Source: Ruegeria sp. Ofav3-42 (GTDB taxonomy: Bacteria > Pseudomonadota > Alphaproteobacteria > Rhodobacterales > Rhodobacteraceae). Taken from it: DNA of 64,000 nucleotides. The translations under genes and the position numbers were made by a program. The stretch is taken from the NCBI RefSeq assembly GCF_022347725.1, contig NZ_JAKRGB010000011.1, positions 1-64,000 of the forward strand, written 5' to 3'. Below, in pieces: positions 41,464 to 50,082 of this stretch. Numbering within the stretch: position 1 is the first letter of the stretch; each line of letters begins with the position of its first letter. A model generated the notes under the pieces. The model worked only from the letters and a program-made list of their open reading frames with translations, did not search any database and was not told the DNA's origin.

Positions 41464-43818
41464 TCAGTTGGGGATCAAATCCGGAATGATGGTTACAATC
41501 GTCGGGAAGAACCACAGTATCGCAATCCCGACCACCTGAATGATCACGAACGGAATAATACCGCGATAGATGTGGCCCGTTGTGACTTCTTTGGGCGCAA
41601 CTCCCCGAAGATAGAACAAAGCAAACCCGAACGGTGGCGTCAGGAACGACGTCTGCAGGTTCACCGCCACCATGATCGTCACCCATTTGGGATCGAACGA
41701 ACCGCCATAAATGACCGGCCCCACAATCGGGATCACGATGTAGATGATCTCGAGGAAGTCCAGCACGAACCCAAGAATGAACAACACCAGCATCACGATC
41801 AGGAAAACTGTGAACTCGTTGTCAAAGCTCTTGAGGAACTGCTGGATATAGTGCTCACCTCCGAACGAGATCACAACCAGGTTCAACAGTTGCGATCCGA
41901 TCAGGATGGTGAAGACCATCGAGGTCACCTTGGCCGTCTCGCGCACGACCGGTGTCAGAACACCGCTGGTAAACAGAACCCAGCAGGCGAAAATCAAACC
42001 GAACAGTGCATAAAGGTACGACGCGTAGGCCAGCACGAATGCAATCCAGGTTTCGACGGTGACACCGCCTTGATTGACGCGCAGATCAAAGTTCACGCCC
42101 ATCAGCAGACAGATGATGACGGCAAACGTCGACCAGATGATCACCTTACCCGACCGGCCCTGATCCTGCAACTTGCGATAGGCCGCCAGCATGATCGCAC
42201 CACCAGCACCCAGCGCAGCGGCTGGCGTTGGGTTGGTCACACCGCCAAGGATCGAGCCCAGAACCGCGATGATCAAAACCAGCGGCGGGAAAACCACCCG
42301 GATCAGATCATTGGTCGCACAGCGTGCAGCGGCCTCTTTGCAGCCATAGATGGCCAGCGCAAAGGGTACTGCCAACAGCAGGAAGGTCGCACCGGCCGAG
42401 GTCGTCGGCGCAATCAGAAGGACATCCACCAACAGCATCAGCAGCAGGCCAATGGCCCCCACGATCAGCGGCTGTACCGGACGCGACGGGGCAATACCCC
42501 GGCCCAGCACCAGCGTCAGAGCCAGCAGCACCACGATCACCGCAACACCGGTCCCGATTGGGGCGGCAGCAGCGATCTTGGCTTCGCGCGCAGCGGTCAG
42601 CTCTTCTTCGCTCAGGCGCTGAGCCTGGGTCGTTCCACCTGCGGCATCGATGGCTTCCTGCTCAGCCACGGCCTGATCCCAGGCGGACTGACCGTGCAGT
42701 TCGATCATTGAAGCCTGACACTCAGCCGAGACATTGGTCCGCAGCGAGGCGCCCTGACCGACATCCGAGAAAGCCGAAACCGAGGTGTTCTGGCTGCCGA
42801 TCACACCGGCACTGCTCAGCACAATTGCACCGACGATCAGCGCCACCGGCGCGCCCAGCAACCAGGTCAGGCCCTCGGCCCGGGTGATGGGTTCACCGCT
42901 GCCGCCAGACATCTCAACAGCCGGCGCCTTTTCCGGATTCAGCAGAGCATACCCAAAGGCATAAAGCGCGTAGAGCAAAGCCAGCATAATCCCCGGCAGC
43001 AAAGCCGCCTGGAACAGCGTTCCAACCGAAACCACCGCGGGCTCACCCAGATAGGTCAGCGCATCGGTGCACCCAGCCTCGACAGCGCGGGTCTCCTGTG
43101 CGGTCGAATACAGGTCACCGGCCAGCGTACCCAGCAGGACGATCACGATCGACGGCGGGATGATCTGCCCCAGCGTGCCCGAAGCGGCGATCACACCTGT
43201 CGCCAGTTCCGGCGAATAATTGTTCCGCAGCATGGTTGGCAGCGCCAGAAGGCCCATGGTCACAACAGTCGCACCAACGATACCCGTTGAGGCCGCAAGG
43301 AACGCACCTACAACCACAATCGACACGGCCAGACCACCCGGCAGCGGGCCAAAGACGCGCGCCATTGTGGTCAGCAGGTCGTTCGCGATTTTCGAGCGTT
43401 CCAGCGTGATGCCCATCAGGACAAACATCAGCACGGCCAGAAGGGTCTCGATGGACTGCCCGGCCAGAACACGTTCATTCATGCGGTTCACGATGAAGGA
43501 CACGTTACGGTCCAGCGCGGTTTCCCAACCGGCGGCAAAGACCGGTTCCGCGATCCGCGGTAAATCCGGGTATCGGAATACGGATATCACGTCGGGTTTG
43601 ACGCCCGAATTCACTACATCCCGATAGGCTTGCGAGCCTGTGTCGATCGCCTGATGGATCAGCAGACCTGCGCTGTCCAGTGCCGCGATGATACCGAATG
43701 AGATGATCCCTGCCCCGCCGATGGCGAACGCCACGGGAAAGCCGGATAGGATGCCTCCGAAAAGGCAAAAGAATACGATAATGAGGCCTATTTCGACGCC
43801 ATCAAGTCCGAATAACAT
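41464..43818 (-). CDS. dctM: TRAP transporter large permease, enlarged DctM
   Basis: This is the DctM subunit of a tripartite ATP-independent periplasmic (TRAP) transporter, a sodium-coupled uptake system. The 784 residues far exceed the usual 425-450. The conserved TRAP-M core is split: an N-terminal part (LSGFPVAFAIGGAGIISFGI; STGIVGATVVTMGLLALPTM; SGTLGQIIPPSIVIVLLGTL) and a C-terminal part (SILGGVTNPTPAAALGAGGA; DFLEIIYIVIPIVGPVIYGG; LQTSFLTPPFGFALFYLRGV). Between them lie extra soluble loops (about residues 55-105 and 225-260) and a region (about 300-470) with further helices and a hydrophilic Ala/Glu-rich segment. It starts 17 bases after dctQ. Confidence 0.9.
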   Translation of the reverse strand: MLFGLDGVEIGLIIVFFCLFGGILSGFPVAFAIGGAGIISFGIIAALDSAGLLIHQAIDTGSQAYRDVVNSGVKPDVISVFRYPDLPRIAEPVFAAGWETALDRNVSFIVNRMNERVLAGQSIETLLAVLMFVLMGITLERSKIANDLLTTMARVFGPLPGGLAVSIVVVGAFLAASTGIVGATVVTMGLLALPTMLRNNYSPELATGVIAASGTLGQIIPPSIVIVLLGTLAGDLYSTAQETRAVEAGCTDALTYLGEPAVVSVGTLFQAALLPGIMLALLYALYAFGYALLNPEKAPAVEMSGGSGEPITRAEGLTWLLGAPVALIVGAIVLSSAGVIGSQNTSVSAFSDVGQGASLRTNVSAECQASMIELHGQSAWDQAVAEQEAIDAAGGTTQAQRLSEEELTAAREAKIAAAAPIGTGVAVIVVLLALTLVLGRGIAPSRPVQPLIVGAIGLLLMLLVDVLLIAPTTSAGATFLLLAVPFALAIYGCKEAAARCATNDLIRVVFPPLVLIIAVLGSILGGVTNPTPAAALGAGGAIMLAAYRKLQDQGRSGKVIIWSTFAVIICLLMGVNFDLRVNQGGVTVETWIAFVLAYASYLYALFGLIFACWVLFTSGVLTPVVRETAKVTSMVFTILIGSQLLNLVVISFGGEHYIQQFLKSFDNEFTVFLIVMLVLFILGFVLDFLEIIYIVIPIVGPVIYGGSFDPKWVTIMVAVNLQTSFLTPPFGFALFYLRGVAPKEVTTGHIYRGIIPFVIIQVVGIAILWFFPTIVTIIPDLIPN

Positions 43819-43835
43819 AGTCTGGGTCTCCGTCC

Positions 43836-44789
43836 CTAATGTGCGCCTTCGTAGGCTTCTTCACCCTCACCAAGGCTGTCCTTGTCGAGGTATTTTCCAA
43901 CGCTTTCCGGTCCTTCCACATATTCCAGGTACGAACGGTACAGGAATGCGATCGCGTGCAGGAACACCATTCCGGCAAATGCAATCAGCAGGATTTTGAA
44001 CAGAAAATAGGCGTTGAATCCGTTGGGGCTGAACCCGATGGTTTCGACGTTCCAGCGCAAGGCGCGGGATTTCATCACCAACCGATCCAGTGTGTCGCTT
44101 GCCGAAGGCTTTGGCACGATCAGGTGCCGCCACATGAAGTACCAGCCATACATCCATGTCAGCACCGCCATCGGCATCATGAACAACAGCGCCCCCAGCA
44201 TGTCGACCACGCGCTTGGCGCGGTGGCTGATGCCCGCATAGATCAGGTCAACGCGCACGTGACCGCCCTGCACGAATGTGTAGGTACAGCACAGGCAGAC
44301 GACCATCGCGTTATAGAGCTTCAGTTCTTCCGCGTACCAGCTGATGTCCATCTGGAACGGGATACCCAGACCAAAAGCCATGTCCGGCCGTGCGAACACG
44401 CGCTGCATAAAGACGATGACGATCTGCTGGATAACCATCAGAAGGCCCGCCCAGGCAAAGAACCGGCCCGTAGTGTTCGCGAACCCTTCCAAACCGCGCA
44501 CCATGCCCCACATGAAGTTCCGGAAATACAGCCCGATGGCCGTCAGAACCAGAAACAGTGTGAAAACCACAAAGAAGAATTCGACCGATCCGCCATAATA
44601 GACAAAGCGCATGATGGCTTCTTTGTCCGACCAGTTCAGCCAGAGCTGCGGATGCGTGATGGCGTATCCGAAATTATAGAAGGCTTCGGCAATGTTCTGA
44701 ATGAACCAAACCAGTCCATTCCACAGGGCGCCGAAGAACGAGATACCGTTTTCGTCCTGCATGTTGTCCCCAGGTCGTATCGGTTGCAC
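43836..44789 (-). CDS. dctQ: TRAP transporter small permease, enlarged DctQ
   Basis: DctQ is the small membrane subunit that joins DctM. The product has 317 residues against about 170 in most systems. An N-terminal extension with two or three helices (FFGALWNGLVWFIQNIAEAF; YGGSVEFFFVVFTLFLVLTA) precedes the standard four-helix DctQ core (VVCLCCTYTFVQGGHVRVDL is the family's conserved loop). The C-terminus (SVGKYLDKDSLGEGEEAYEG) is acidic. It is probably co-expressed with dctP and dctM. Confidence 0.88.
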   Translation of the reverse strand: MQPIRPGDNMQDENGISFFGALWNGLVWFIQNIAEAFYNFGYAITHPQLWLNWSDKEAIMRFVYYGGSVEFFFVVFTLFLVLTAIGLYFRNFMWGMVRGLEGFANTTGRFFAWAGLLMVIQQIVIVFMQRVFARPDMAFGLGIPFQMDISWYAEELKLYNAMVVCLCCTYTFVQGGHVRVDLIYAGISHRAKRVVDMLGALLFMMPMAVLTWMYGWYFMWRHLIVPKPSASDTLDRLVMKSRALRWNVETIGFSPNGFNAYFLFKILLIAFAGMVFLHAIAFLYRSYLEYVEGPESVGKYLDKDSLGEGEEAYEGAH

Positions 44790-44836
44790 TGCTGTTTATG
44801 GCGGCATTGTCCAGGCCGCGCATGTGCAACGGGAAA

Positions 44837-44862
44837 GGTTTCCCCGCAGGTGCGGGGAAACC
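44837..44862 (-). promoter_or_regulatory. Strong intercistronic hairpin between dctP and dctQ
   Basis: GGTTTCCCCGCA-GG-TGCGGGGAAACC, a perfect 12-bp inverted repeat in the 94-base gap after dctP. No T tract follows on the minus strand. Hairpins at this place commonly protect the binding-protein mRNA or thin out the downstream transcript. Confidence 0.7.
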
Positions 44863-44883
44863 ATTCTAGCATAGTTCAGGCGA

Positions 44884-45966
44884 TTAGCCGCGTACGCGGT
44901 TACGCTGCGTGGTGTAGACGCCCGACGACAGGTCCAGCCAGCCAGCCGACGACGTCGACGATGCCACTGCGCTGTCGTGGATTTTCTTGAACAGCTCGTC
45001 GCCCATGTTCTCGTCGAGAACTTCCTGGCTGGCCTTGCCGAACGCGTCCCATACGCTGTCCGGGAATTCCATAACCTTGACGCCGCCCGACTGCAGCCGC
45101 TGCAGGGCCGCACCGTTGTTGGCCAGGAATTGCGCCAGGTTCCACTGGTGCGCTTCGCCCGCCGCGATCTCGATGATCTTCTGCTGAGCGGGTGTCAGGC
45201 TTTCGAACACGTCGCGGTTAGTTGCCAGCGACAGACCCGCGTTCGGCTCGTGGAAACCAGCGGTGTAGTAAACCTTGGTGATTTCCTGGAAACCGGCCTT
45301 TTCGTCCGCCCACGGACCGATCCATTCGGTGCCGTCAATCGCACCGGACGACAGCGCCTGATACACTTCCGAACCCGGAATGTTCTGAACCGACGCGCCC
45401 AGTTTACCCAGCGCCTTACCGCCCAGACCCGGCATACGGAACTTCAGGCCGTTGAAGTCATCGGGGCTGTTGATCTCTTTCGAGTACCAGCCACCTGCCT
45501 GCGCACCGGTGTTACCGGCCAGGAACGACTTCAGGCCAAAGATCTGGCCCAGTTCGTCATGCAGCTCCATGCCGCCATCCTGGTAGTACCAGTTCACCAT
45601 TTCCTGAGCGGTCATGCCGAAGGGAACAGCGGTGAAGAACGCGTAGCCCGGGTGCTGACCAACGAAGTAGTAGTCTGCCGCGTGGTACATGTCGGCCTGA
45701 CCGGACGATACCGCGTCGAAAACTTCAAATGCGCCAACCAGTTCGCCGGCTGCTTTGATGTCAACGGTCAGGTTGCCGTCCGACATCGCGGTGATGCTGT
45801 CGGCGCAACGCTGGGCGCTGTCGAAAACACCGGCCAGACCACGACCCCACGAGGTCACCATGGTCAGTGTGCGCTTGCCCTGCGCGTATGCCGGAGCCGC
45901 CAGCGTGGTGGCAGCAGCTGCCGAGCCGCCCAGAGCAGATGTTTTCAGAAATGAACGACGATCCAT
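44884..45966 (-). CDS. dctP: TRAP transporter substrate-binding protein, TakP-like
   Basis: This periplasmic binding protein has 360 residues. The signal peptide carries a twin-arginine motif (MDRRSFLKTSALGG) and ends at APAYA. The mature part belongs to the DctP family branch that includes the 2-oxoacid binder TakP: GWYSKEINSPDDFNGLKFRM with the ligand Arg, GLGGKALGKLGASVQNIPG, and GAIDGTEWIGPWADEKAGF. A small 2-oxoacid or hydroxyacid is the likely ligand, by inference. It heads the dctPQM operon, divergent from the sensor kinase gene. Confidence 0.9.
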   Translation of the reverse strand: MDRRSFLKTSALGGSAAAATTLAAPAYAQGKRTLTMVTSWGRGLAGVFDSAQRCADSITAMSDGNLTVDIKAAGELVGAFEVFDAVSSGQADMYHAADYYFVGQHPGYAFFTAVPFGMTAQEMVNWYYQDGGMELHDELGQIFGLKSFLAGNTGAQAGGWYSKEINSPDDFNGLKFRMPGLGGKALGKLGASVQNIPGSEVYQALSSGAIDGTEWIGPWADEKAGFQEITKVYYTAGFHEPNAGLSLATNRDVFESLTPAQQKIIEIAAGEAHQWNLAQFLANNGAALQRLQSGGVKVMEFPDSVWDAFGKASQEVLDENMGDELFKKIHDSAVASSTSSAGWLDLSSGVYTTQRNRVRG

Positions 45967-46065
45967 ATGAGTGTTCCTCCCCTACATATTCAGTACCCGG
46001 GCCAGTGCCGGGCTTAGTCGTTTTCAGTGCGCGTCAGCCTAATGACCAAGATGTGAATGTGAATA

Positions 46066-46081
46066 CCTACTACTACGTAGG
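46066..46081. promoter_or_regulatory. Inverted repeat in the TRAP / sensor kinase divergent region
   Basis: CCTAC-TACTAC-GTAGG lies between the divergent dctP and sensor kinase genes, about 100 bases from dctP and 130 from the kinase ATG. It could be a binding site for the NarL-type regulator encoded nearby. The rest of the 248-base gap shows no gene. Confidence 0.4.
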
Positions 46082-46214
46082 CCGAAGTTTTTTTTGCCAT
46101 TTTAGAAGGTTAATGCCGCGGCAAAGGCTGCCATACACAGGGATTTCACGCCTCTTGCGCATCAAAAACCCAAAAATTTTGCATTTTCCGCCGCGCTTGC
46201 GTATCGATTCGGCC

Positions 46215-47648
46215 ATGAGGGGATTCCGAAACCTGATCTCGCTGACCTACGGGCAGAAGCTGTCGCTTGTGGCGGCAATACCCTTGGTTGTGGCCGTGGC
46301 CGCGATCGCGTTGTTCGTTGCTTATGAATCCCGCGCGACGGCTGAACGCGAAATTCAGGCGTTGGAACGGCGTCTGATCGAAGCGAAGAAAGAAGAGCTT
46401 CGCAACTATGTCACGCAGGCGCGCAACGGGTTTGCATATATCTACGGGCGCGCATCGACGGATGACAAAGTCGCTCAGAACCTTGTGACCCAGATCCTGT
46501 CAGCGATGATCTACGGCAAGGACGGCTTCTTTTTCGTCTACGACTATGACGGCAACAACCTTGTCAGCCCGCGCCAGACCGAATTCATCAACCGCAACTG
46601 GGAGGGTTTGACGGATAGCGACGGCACCCCCATCGTGGACGAATTCATCAGCCTCGCCCGTCAGGGCGCCGGGTGGCACAGTTTCATGTGGCAAAAGCCA
46701 TCAACCGGGGAAGAGGCGCAGATGATCGCCTATGTCGTCGGCCTGCAGGACTGGCGTTGGGCTGTCGGAACCGGCGTCTTCATCGACGATATCGTGGCAA
46801 CGGTCGCCAATGCCCGCGCCGAGGTCCAGGCGCGCGTGCAACGAACTTTCATGTATATCGGTGCAATCGTTCTGGCCGCTGTTCTGATTGTATTTGCCTC
46901 GGGCATGTTGCTGAACGTCCGCGAACGCAGGCTGGCGGATGCAAAACTCAAGGAACTGACCCAGCGTGTGTTCGACGCGCAGGAAGAAGAGCGCGGCCGT
47001 GTTGCGCGCGAATTGCACGACGGGATCAGCCAGATTCTGGTCGGCGTGCGCTATGCCCTCGACAATACCCGCCGCCGACTGTCGCGTGGCGATGACGAAG
47101 GCGCGCGTGACCCGCTGGACAAGGGCATCGACAACCTCGGCACCGCGATTACCGAGGTCCGCCGCATCAGCCGCGATCTGCGCCCCGGCGTGCTGGACGA
47201 TCTGGGCCTCGGCCCTGCCCTGAAGGCCCTGACGGATGATTTCCGCGAACGCACCGGGATCGAGACCGAGTTCTCGACCGTTGTCTTCCGCAACCGTTTG
47301 GATCAGGACAGCAAGATCGCCCTCTACCGTATCGCGCAGGAGGCTCTGACCAATATCGAACGCCATTCCGGTGCAACCCGTGTTACAATCGACCTGCGCG
47401 GCCACAAGAAAGGCGCAACGATGCGGATCACCGACAATGGCTGCGGGTTACGCACAACGCCTGATCCTGCCAATCCCGGTATCGGCTTGCGCAACATGCA
47501 GGAGCGCATCGAACAACTTGACGGCTCCCTGCGCATTCTGTCATCACGCGCGCCACGCAGCGGCACGGTGATTGAGGTCAGCCTGCCCCTCAGTCACATG
47601 CTGCCACCGCAGGAAGACGCAACTCCGAACCGAAAGGCCGGTACATGA
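46215..47648 (+). CDS. Cache-domain sensor histidine kinase (NarL-type partner)
   Basis: A 477-residue membrane sensor. Helix 1 is at about residues 17-37 (LSLVAAIPLVVAVAAIALFV). A periplasmic single-cache domain (about 55-192) follows with FFFVYDYDGNNLVSP, GAGWHSFMWQKPSTGE and VGLQDWRWAVGTGVFIDD. Helix 2 is at about 212-233. The HisKA_3 dimerisation domain has the phospho-acceptor H268 in RGRVARELHDGISQI, and the HATPase has ITDNGCGL and NPGIGLRNMQERIEQL. The ATG at 46215 lies just before helix 1. The regulator gene overlaps its stop by four bases. Divergence from the TRAP operon suggests it senses the transported acid or a relative. Confidence 0.9.
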   Translation: MRGFRNLISLTYGQKLSLVAAIPLVVAVAAIALFVAYESRATAEREIQALERRLIEAKKEELRNYVTQARNGFAYIYGRASTDDKVAQNLVTQILSAMIYGKDGFFFVYDYDGNNLVSPRQTEFINRNWEGLTDSDGTPIVDEFISLARQGAGWHSFMWQKPSTGEEAQMIAYVVGLQDWRWAVGTGVFIDDIVATVANARAEVQARVQRTFMYIGAIVLAAVLIVFASGMLLNVRERRLADAKLKELTQRVFDAQEEERGRVARELHDGISQILVGVRYALDNTRRRLSRGDDEGARDPLDKGIDNLGTAITEVRRISRDLRPGVLDDLGLGPALKALTDDFRERTGIETEFSTVVFRNRLDQDSKIALYRIAQEALTNIERHSGATRVTIDLRGHKKGATMRITDNGCGLRTTPDPANPGIGLRNMQERIEQLDGSLRILSSRAPRSGTVIEVSLPLSHMLPPQEDATPNRKAGT

Positions 47649-48292
47649 GTGATCAGACCATCCGTGTCCTAATCGTCGACGACCACCCGATGGTTGCCGA
47701 AGGGATCCAATCGATCCTGGAAAGTTTCGATGAGATCGAGGTGGTCGGAACGCTTGGCAGCGGTCAGGAGGCCGTCGATCAGGCGACAGAGCTGGCGCCC
47801 GACGTGATTCTGATGGACCTGAACATGCCCGGGCTCGGCGGGCTCAGCGCCACCGAGATCATTCTGGAACGCCTGCCGGAAACACGCATCCTGATCCTGT
47901 CCATGCATGACAGCCCGGAATACATCTCGACCGCGCTCAGCCACGGAGCAAAGGGATACGTGCTCAAAGATGTCCCCACCGACGAGATCAAACAGGCCAT
48001 CGACGCGGTGATGCGGGGCGAGCAGTACTTGTGCACCGGGGCCAGCGGATCGCTGCAGCCGAAAGGCGGCAGCGCACGCGAAGCGCTGACCGGACGCGAA
48101 CAAACAATTCTGCTGGAATTGGCTCAGGGCAAATCCAACAAGGAAGTGGCTCTTGCGCTGGATATTTCTGTCAGAACCGTCGAAACGCATCGAAAGAACA
48201 TCAAGCGCAAGCTTGGCATTTCGTCGACCGCCGGTCTGACCCGCTATGCGCTGGAACATGGCGTGTTACAGGGCACCAGCCCCGGCTTCTGA
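47645..48292 (+). CDS. NarL/LuxR-family response regulator
   Basis: A 215-residue response regulator. The receiver domain has the acidic pair DD in VLIVDDHPMVAEG, the phospho-acceptor D58 in VILMDLNMPG and the Lys in KGYVLKDVPTDE. A LuxR-type helix-turn-helix follows (LTGREQTILLELAQGKSNKE; ISVRTVETHRKNIKRKLG). ATGA overlap with the kinase gene shows coupling. It probably controls the divergent dctPQM operon. Confidence 0.92.
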   Translation: MSDQTIRVLIVDDHPMVAEGIQSILESFDEIEVVGTLGSGQEAVDQATELAPDVILMDLNMPGLGGLSATEIILERLPETRILILSMHDSPEYISTALSHGAKGYVLKDVPTDEIKQAIDAVMRGEQYLCTGASGSLQPKGGSAREALTGREQTILLELAQGKSNKEVALALDISVRTVETHRKNIKRKLGISSTAGLTRYALEHGVLQGTSPGF

Positions 48293-48382
48293 CCCAGCGC
48301 AACCGCAGCGCGGCACGCGCTGCCCGGCCCAACCAGAGGCGGTGCGCCGCAGGCGCATCAACTCTGGGCGGGAGCCTCTGAC

Positions 48383-48766
48383 CTATGATCTCGGTCGGAT
48401 ATCCTCACCGAAAAACACCAGCGTTCCATCCTCATCAAGGACGTGAAACTCGCGCTGCAGATACGGTTGATCAAACGGCGGGCGCACGCGCCCTTCAGGA
48501 AGGTCAGCCAATCCCGCTTTCGTGCTTTCGTAAAGATCGTCGATTCCGTCGACATCGATATAGAAAGACTGATTGTCGCCCAGCGGCCGGCCATCCTCGC
48601 GAGCCGGGCATTCCAGCAAACGAATGGCGATCGGGCCGCGCGACAGGAATGCGTAATTGTCCTGCCGGAAGCCGCAGGTAAACCCCAGTCGGTCGCAATA
48701 GAAATCAATCTGGTTCTGCAGGGATGAACAAAGAACAAAAGGGGTGAGCTGCAGTACTTTAGGCAT
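48383..48766 (-). CDS. VOC family protein (bleomycin-resistance fold)
   Basis: A 127-residue protein of the glyoxalase/bleomycin-resistance fold: VLQLTPFVLCSSLQNQIDFY, a second half from DNQSFYIDVDGIDDLYESTK, and the end LQREFHVLDEDGTLVFFGED. GGAGGG precedes the ATG. It follows the 2OG oxygenase gene on the same strand after 48 bases and may act with it. The substrate is unknown. Confidence 0.82.
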   Translation of the reverse strand: MPKVLQLTPFVLCSSLQNQIDFYCDRLGFTCGFRQDNYAFLSRGPIAIRLLECPAREDGRPLGDNQSFYIDVDGIDDLYESTKAGLADLPEGRVRPPFDQPYLQREFHVLDEDGTLVFFGEDIRPRS

Positions 48767-48814
48767 GTGGCCCTCCGATTTAAGACCTTGCGCCCTGTCC
48801 TACTCCAATCTGCC

Positions 48815-49660
48815 TCAATCCAATAGCTGGTCCTTTCGCAAACCTTCACGCGCGTGATGGTGCGGCAAAACACGGCCATACAACTGCCGCGTCCGTTCAA
48901 CCCCGCCGCACATTCCCTGAGTTTCAACAAAGGAAAAAATGCCAACGTACCGCCTGCGTTGCCCTTGGACCGGAGCAACGCGGTGCAACGAGTATCTGCC
49001 CTTGAATATCTGCAAGTCCCCGGGCTGCAGTTCCAGCGTCCTGACCAGGGCCCGGTTTCCATCAAGCACAGAGGTCACCGTGGAAAAGTTCTCGTCCTCG
49101 GCGGTGCGAAGGTTCGGCACATATTCGAATGCCCCGCCCGCCTCGCCGTTCTGAATGGCCAATGTCACTGTGTAGTTGTTGGTGTCGAAATGCCAGGGAA
49201 AGCCCTGCCCCTCCTCGACCACGTTGACGATCACATCCGCCAACGGATCATCGTATCGATAGAACCGATCCTCGGGTTCGTTCAACGCATCGCGAATGAA
49301 CGGCAAAAACCCTTCGAACTCGTAAATCCGCCGCAAAGGGCCAGACTTCGGAAAGTTATCCGCCGGCACAAAGGCGTTCGACCGGTCATAAAACCTGCGC
49401 ACCGGGTGGTTCAGCTCCAGCCGGGGATCGTCCTGCGTGAAATAGGCATTGGTGCGATTGAAGGAGCGATGCGCCTTGTCCGCTGCTGCATCCGCTTCTT
49501 TCAACAACTCAGCCAAGCCACTCTCATGGACAAATCCGGGCAGTACCGCGCATCCGTCCCGATCCAGTTCGCGGCGCAAGTCTTCAATCAACCGGTCATA
49601 TGCCCGCGAACCCGGGCAATCGATCGGATACCGCCCCAGATCAACCAGATCGTGCATCAT
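48815..49660 (-). CDS. 2-Oxoglutarate/Fe(II) oxygenase, BesD/HalD-like
   Basis: A 281-residue non-haem iron oxygenase. The facial triad is clear: H157 and D159 in FPWHFDTNNYTVTLAIQN, and H226 in LQIFKGRYSLHRVAPV. A nearby Arg (RRRYVGIFSF) is the expected 2-oxoglutarate ligand. The stretches NGEAGGAFEYVPNLR and ELQPGDLQIFKGRYSLHRV resemble the BesD/HalD group of free amino-acid oxygenases. BesD-type halogenases replace the Asp by Gly; here Asp is kept, so hydroxylation is the expected reaction. A basic amino acid is one possible substrate, by inference. Two ATGs stand in tandem after a GGAGG-rich site. Confidence 0.82.
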   Translation of the reverse strand: MMHDLVDLGRYPIDCPGSRAYDRLIEDLRRELDRDGCAVLPGFVHESGLAELLKEADAAADKAHRSFNRTNAYFTQDDPRLELNHPVRRFYDRSNAFVPADNFPKSGPLRRIYEFEGFLPFIRDALNEPEDRFYRYDDPLADVIVNVVEEGQGFPWHFDTNNYTVTLAIQNGEAGGAFEYVPNLRTAEDENFSTVTSVLDGNRALVRTLELQPGDLQIFKGRYSLHRVAPVQGQRRRYVGIFSFVETQGMCGGVERTRQLYGRVLPHHHAREGLRKDQLLD

Positions 49661-49883
49661 CCTCCGCCTCCCTCGCGTGTTCGGTCAAGGCCAGCGTGCC
49701 CTAGTCAATTCCGCCCATCATGCTTGTTTCGGACATTCGCATGCCGCTTTCTGACCGCCACAAACACGCGACCTCAGAGGGTTAACAGGCGATTTTTCGT
49801 GAATATTCCCAACATGCGTCAATCTGCGCAATAAAATGTCGCAAAATTCGCCCGTCGAGTCAGAAAATTGGCTCAATTGCCTG

Positions 49884-49911
49884 TTGACGCCCCTTCCCCC
49901 TGCTCATAATG
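49884..49911 (+). promoter_or_regulatory. Promoter of the ilv leader
   Basis: TTGACG (49884-49889) and CATAAT (49905-49910), with a short 15-base spacer, place the start near 49917, just before the leader-peptide ribosome site. Confidence 0.55.
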
Positions 49912-49941
49912 TCCCTGCCAAGCAAAAAGGAGCCTCTGGCG

Positions 49942-49989
49942 ATGAAAACGCTAGTCGTAATCGTAGGAAACACGCGCATGGGCCGGTAA
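49942..49989 (+). CDS. Branched-chain leader peptide (15 residues)
   Basis: ATG at 49942 follows AAGGAG at 49927-49932, an ideal ribosome site. It encodes MKTLVVIVGNTRMGR and stops at 49987-49989. Five consecutive Leu/Val/Val/Ile/Val codons (49951-49965) are the regulatory codons of an ilv attenuator: shortage of charged branched-chain tRNAs would stall the ribosome there. Confidence 0.88.
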   Translation: MKTLVVIVGNTRMGR

Positions 49990-50016
49990 CGGTAAACCAT
50001 AATCGAACCCATGCGC
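49974..50016 (+). promoter_or_regulatory. Antiterminator stem of the ilv attenuator
   Basis: GCGCATGGG (49974-49982) pairs perfectly with CCCATGCGC (50008-50016). Its 3' arm takes two bases of the terminator stem and so competes with it. A ribosome stalled at the Leu/Val/Ile codons leaves the 5' arm free; one that reaches the stop codon covers it. Confidence 0.7.
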
Positions 50017-50043
50017 CTCCGAAAACATCGGGGGCTTTTTTTT
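50015..50043 (+). terminator. Attenuator terminator upstream of ilvI
   Basis: GCCTCCGA (50015-50022), loop AAACA, TCGGGGGC (50028-50035), then eight T. It lies between the leader peptide and ilvI. Confidence 0.88.
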
Positions 50044-50082
50044 GTCAAACGCAAGACACATGTCGCGAACGGAGCAAAGCAG

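Noticed and set aside
41572..42711. 379-codon plus-strand frame opposite dctM
   Set aside because: His/Asp/Gln-rich antisense of a hydrophobic membrane-protein gene; no domain.
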